Source: Flammeovirgaceae bacterium UBA7330
GTDB lineage: Bacteria; Bacteroidota; Bacteroidia; Cytophagales; Cyclobacteriaceae
NCBI GenBank assembly: GCA_002471275.1
Contig: DKPQ01000017.1
Span: 930,001-994,000 of the forward strand
Direction: 5' to 3'
DNA: 64,000 nt
The stretch's first letter is position 1. The number at the start of each line of letters is the position of its first letter. Made by a program: the position numbers and the translations under genes. Under the pieces are notes generated by a model, which was not told the origin of the DNA, ran no database searches, and worked only from the letters and a program-made list of their open reading frames with translations. Of the stretch, positions 62,854 to 64,000 are shown piece by piece.

Positions 62854-64000
62854 ATGCGAAGAAAAAGACCTGTTGACTATCTGTTAAAGCCTGTTTACCG
62901 CTTTTTTGAAAATGAAATGGCTACCGGCATTTTACTGTTGGTAATGGTGGTGATTGCCATGATCTGGGCTAATTCACCCTGGTCAGAAACCTATCATCAA
63001 CTATGGAAAACCCATTTTATCATTGGTACGAGTGAGATCAATTTAGATAAATCGATTCATCATTGGATTAATGATGGGCTTATGGCGGTATTTTTCTTTC
63101 TCATCGGATTGGAAATCAAAAAGGAGATCATCAACGGAGAGCTTTCCACCCTGAAAAAGGCTTCACTGCCAATCGCTGCTGCTGTGGGAGGTATGGTTGT
63201 TCCGGCAGTTATTTATGTGTTTTTTAATTCAGGCACAGAAGGCATTGACGGATGGGGAATCCCAATGGCAACGGATATCGCATTCACATTAGGATTAGTA
63301 GCATTTATTCAATCCAAAGTACCTGTTTCCTTGAAGATATTCCTGACAGCACTGGCAACGGTGGATGATATTGGTGCGGTGCTGGTGATAGCCGTATTTT
63401 ATACTCCGGACATTCAGGTTATGCAGTTGGTTTATGCATTTGTTTTTCTTGGGCTCATGTATGGATGTAATTTAATGGGTGTGAGAAGCTTCTGGGTATA
63501 TTTCCTTATAGGAGTGCTCGGTCTGTGGACATCGATCTTATACTCAGGGGTACATGCTACCGTAGCGGGCGTTATTGCCGCTTTCGCCATTCCGGCCAGG
63601 GTCAGGACGGAAAAACATGAATATTCCGAAAAACTCAGGCAATGGGCTATTAATTACCAAAATACGGAGGATGAGGACGGACCTTTTGTGTCAAGAAGTA
63701 AAATGGAAATAATCTCAAAGATCGAAGCGGAAAGTGAGCAGGCACAAACACCCTTACAGCGATTTGAACATCAACTGGTACCACTTGTTTCGTATTTTGT
63801 GATCCCACTTTTTGCCTTAGCCAATTCAGGAGTGACAATCGAAGGAAATATTATTGAAATGATTATGCATCCGGTGAGTATTGGTATTATAGCAGGATTA
63901 ACCATTGGAAAAACAGTTGGTGTACTGGCCTTTTCAAGGCTTTTGACCATTACCGGAGCTGGTAGTCTGCCAACTGGAGGGAGTTGGCTTTCTGTGGGAG
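62854..64000 (+). CDS. nhaA: Na+/H+ antiporter NhaA, 5' part (cut by window end)
   Basis: The frame starts MRRKRPVDYLLKPVYRFFENE at 62854 and stays open to the last base, giving 382 codons of a protein that is usually 390-450 residues long. DGLMAVFFFLIGLEIKKE, GWGIPMATDIAFTLG and LATVDDIGAV contain the Asp residues of the ion path. An insertion of about 50 residues between helices (after EYSEKLRQWAINYQ) is common in Bacteroidota NhaA. It exports Na+ in exchange for protons and fits a marine or alkaline habitat. Confidence 0.93.
   Translation, partial: MRRKRPVDYLLKPVYRFFENEMATGILLLVMVVIAMIWANSPWSETYHQLWKTHFIIGTSEINLDKSIHHWINDGLMAVFFFLIGLEIKKEIINGELSTLKKASLPIAAAVGGMVVPAVIYVFFNSGTEGIDGWGIPMATDIAFTLGLVAFIQSKVPVSLKIFLTALATVDDIGAVLVIAVFYTPDIQVMQLVYAFVFLGLMYGCNLMGVRSFWVYFLIGVLGLWTSILYSGVHATVAGVIAAFAIPARVRTEKHEYSEKLRQWAINYQNTEDEDGPFVSRSKMEIISKIEAESEQAQTPLQRFEHQLVPLVSYFVIPLFALANSGVTIEGNIIEMIMHPVSIGIIAGLTIGKTVGVLAFSRLLTITGAGSLPTGGSWLSVG

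Overview
The window is chromosomal DNA from a free-living member of the Bacteroidota, most likely a marine or environmental Cytophagales-type bacterium. The signs are a type IX secretion (T9SS) C-terminal sorting domain, an S74 tail-fibre-chaperone surface protein, an alpha-2-macroglobulin/PbpC pair, a TAnnTTTG-type promoter, weak Shine-Dalgarno signals and moderate A+T content. I saw no rRNA, tRNA, CRISPR array or insertion sequence. The species cannot be fixed from the sequence.

Region 1 (1-11.8 kb) is a visibly more A+T-rich accessory block. A nine-gene, almost gapless plus-strand operon (ribA, a RibD reductase-like protein, an MDR dehydrogenase, a PTPS-fold protein, a GT4 glycosyltransferase, an ICMT-like membrane methyltransferase, two SAM methyltransferases and a sulfotransferase) faces a four-gene minus-strand operon (LTA-synthase-like sulfatase-fold enzyme, CDP-alcohol phosphatidyltransferase, Wzx-like flippase, DUF6625-like protein). 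Together they look like a pathway that starts from GTP, builds a reduced pyrimidine or pteridine, glycosylates, methylates and sulfates it, and perhaps attaches it to a membrane or surface phospholipid. The block ends inside the 3' half of a cold-shock gene whose 5' half is missing, which marks a recombination boundary. This is the best candidate for an undescribed system.

Region 2 (11.9-20.2 kb) holds a small membrane protein and two convergent genes, rimK and an MBL-fold hydrolase. Each of these two is interrupted by a single in-frame stop codon while the frame stays open and conserved on both sides. Then come a two-gene membrane/outer-membrane unit, a SulP anion transporter and an OMPLA-like outer-membrane protein.

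Region 3 (20.2-33.7 kb) has 2-oxoacid:ferredoxin oxidoreductase (korAB) behind two perfect inverted repeats, a CHMI-type tautomerase, a ceramidase-like enzyme, a T9SS cargo plus tail-fibre-domain pair, a Tat-exported amidohydrolase, and a haem-less sorbosone-dehydrogenase-like lipoprotein followed by a HiPIP.

Region 4 (33.8-44.8 kb) has a tandem DUF1538 permease with a multi-domain PII-like protein, thioredoxin, a 1355-residue AsmA-like protein, and a pair made of a J-motif protein and a Vms1/ANKZF1 (VLRF1)-like peptidyl-tRNA hydrolase candidate.

Region 5 (45-64 kb) has alpha-2-macroglobulin with pbpC, the sdhCAB operon with a small helical partner, a hemolysin-III protein, a Tat-exported Gfo/Idh/MocA oxidoreductase, a sulfur cassette (SQR-like, DsrC/TusE-like, DsrE-like) and the 5' part of nhaA, cut by the window end. 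The sulfur cassette and trxA share a nearly identical 16-bp palindrome upstream, which suggests one regulator for both.
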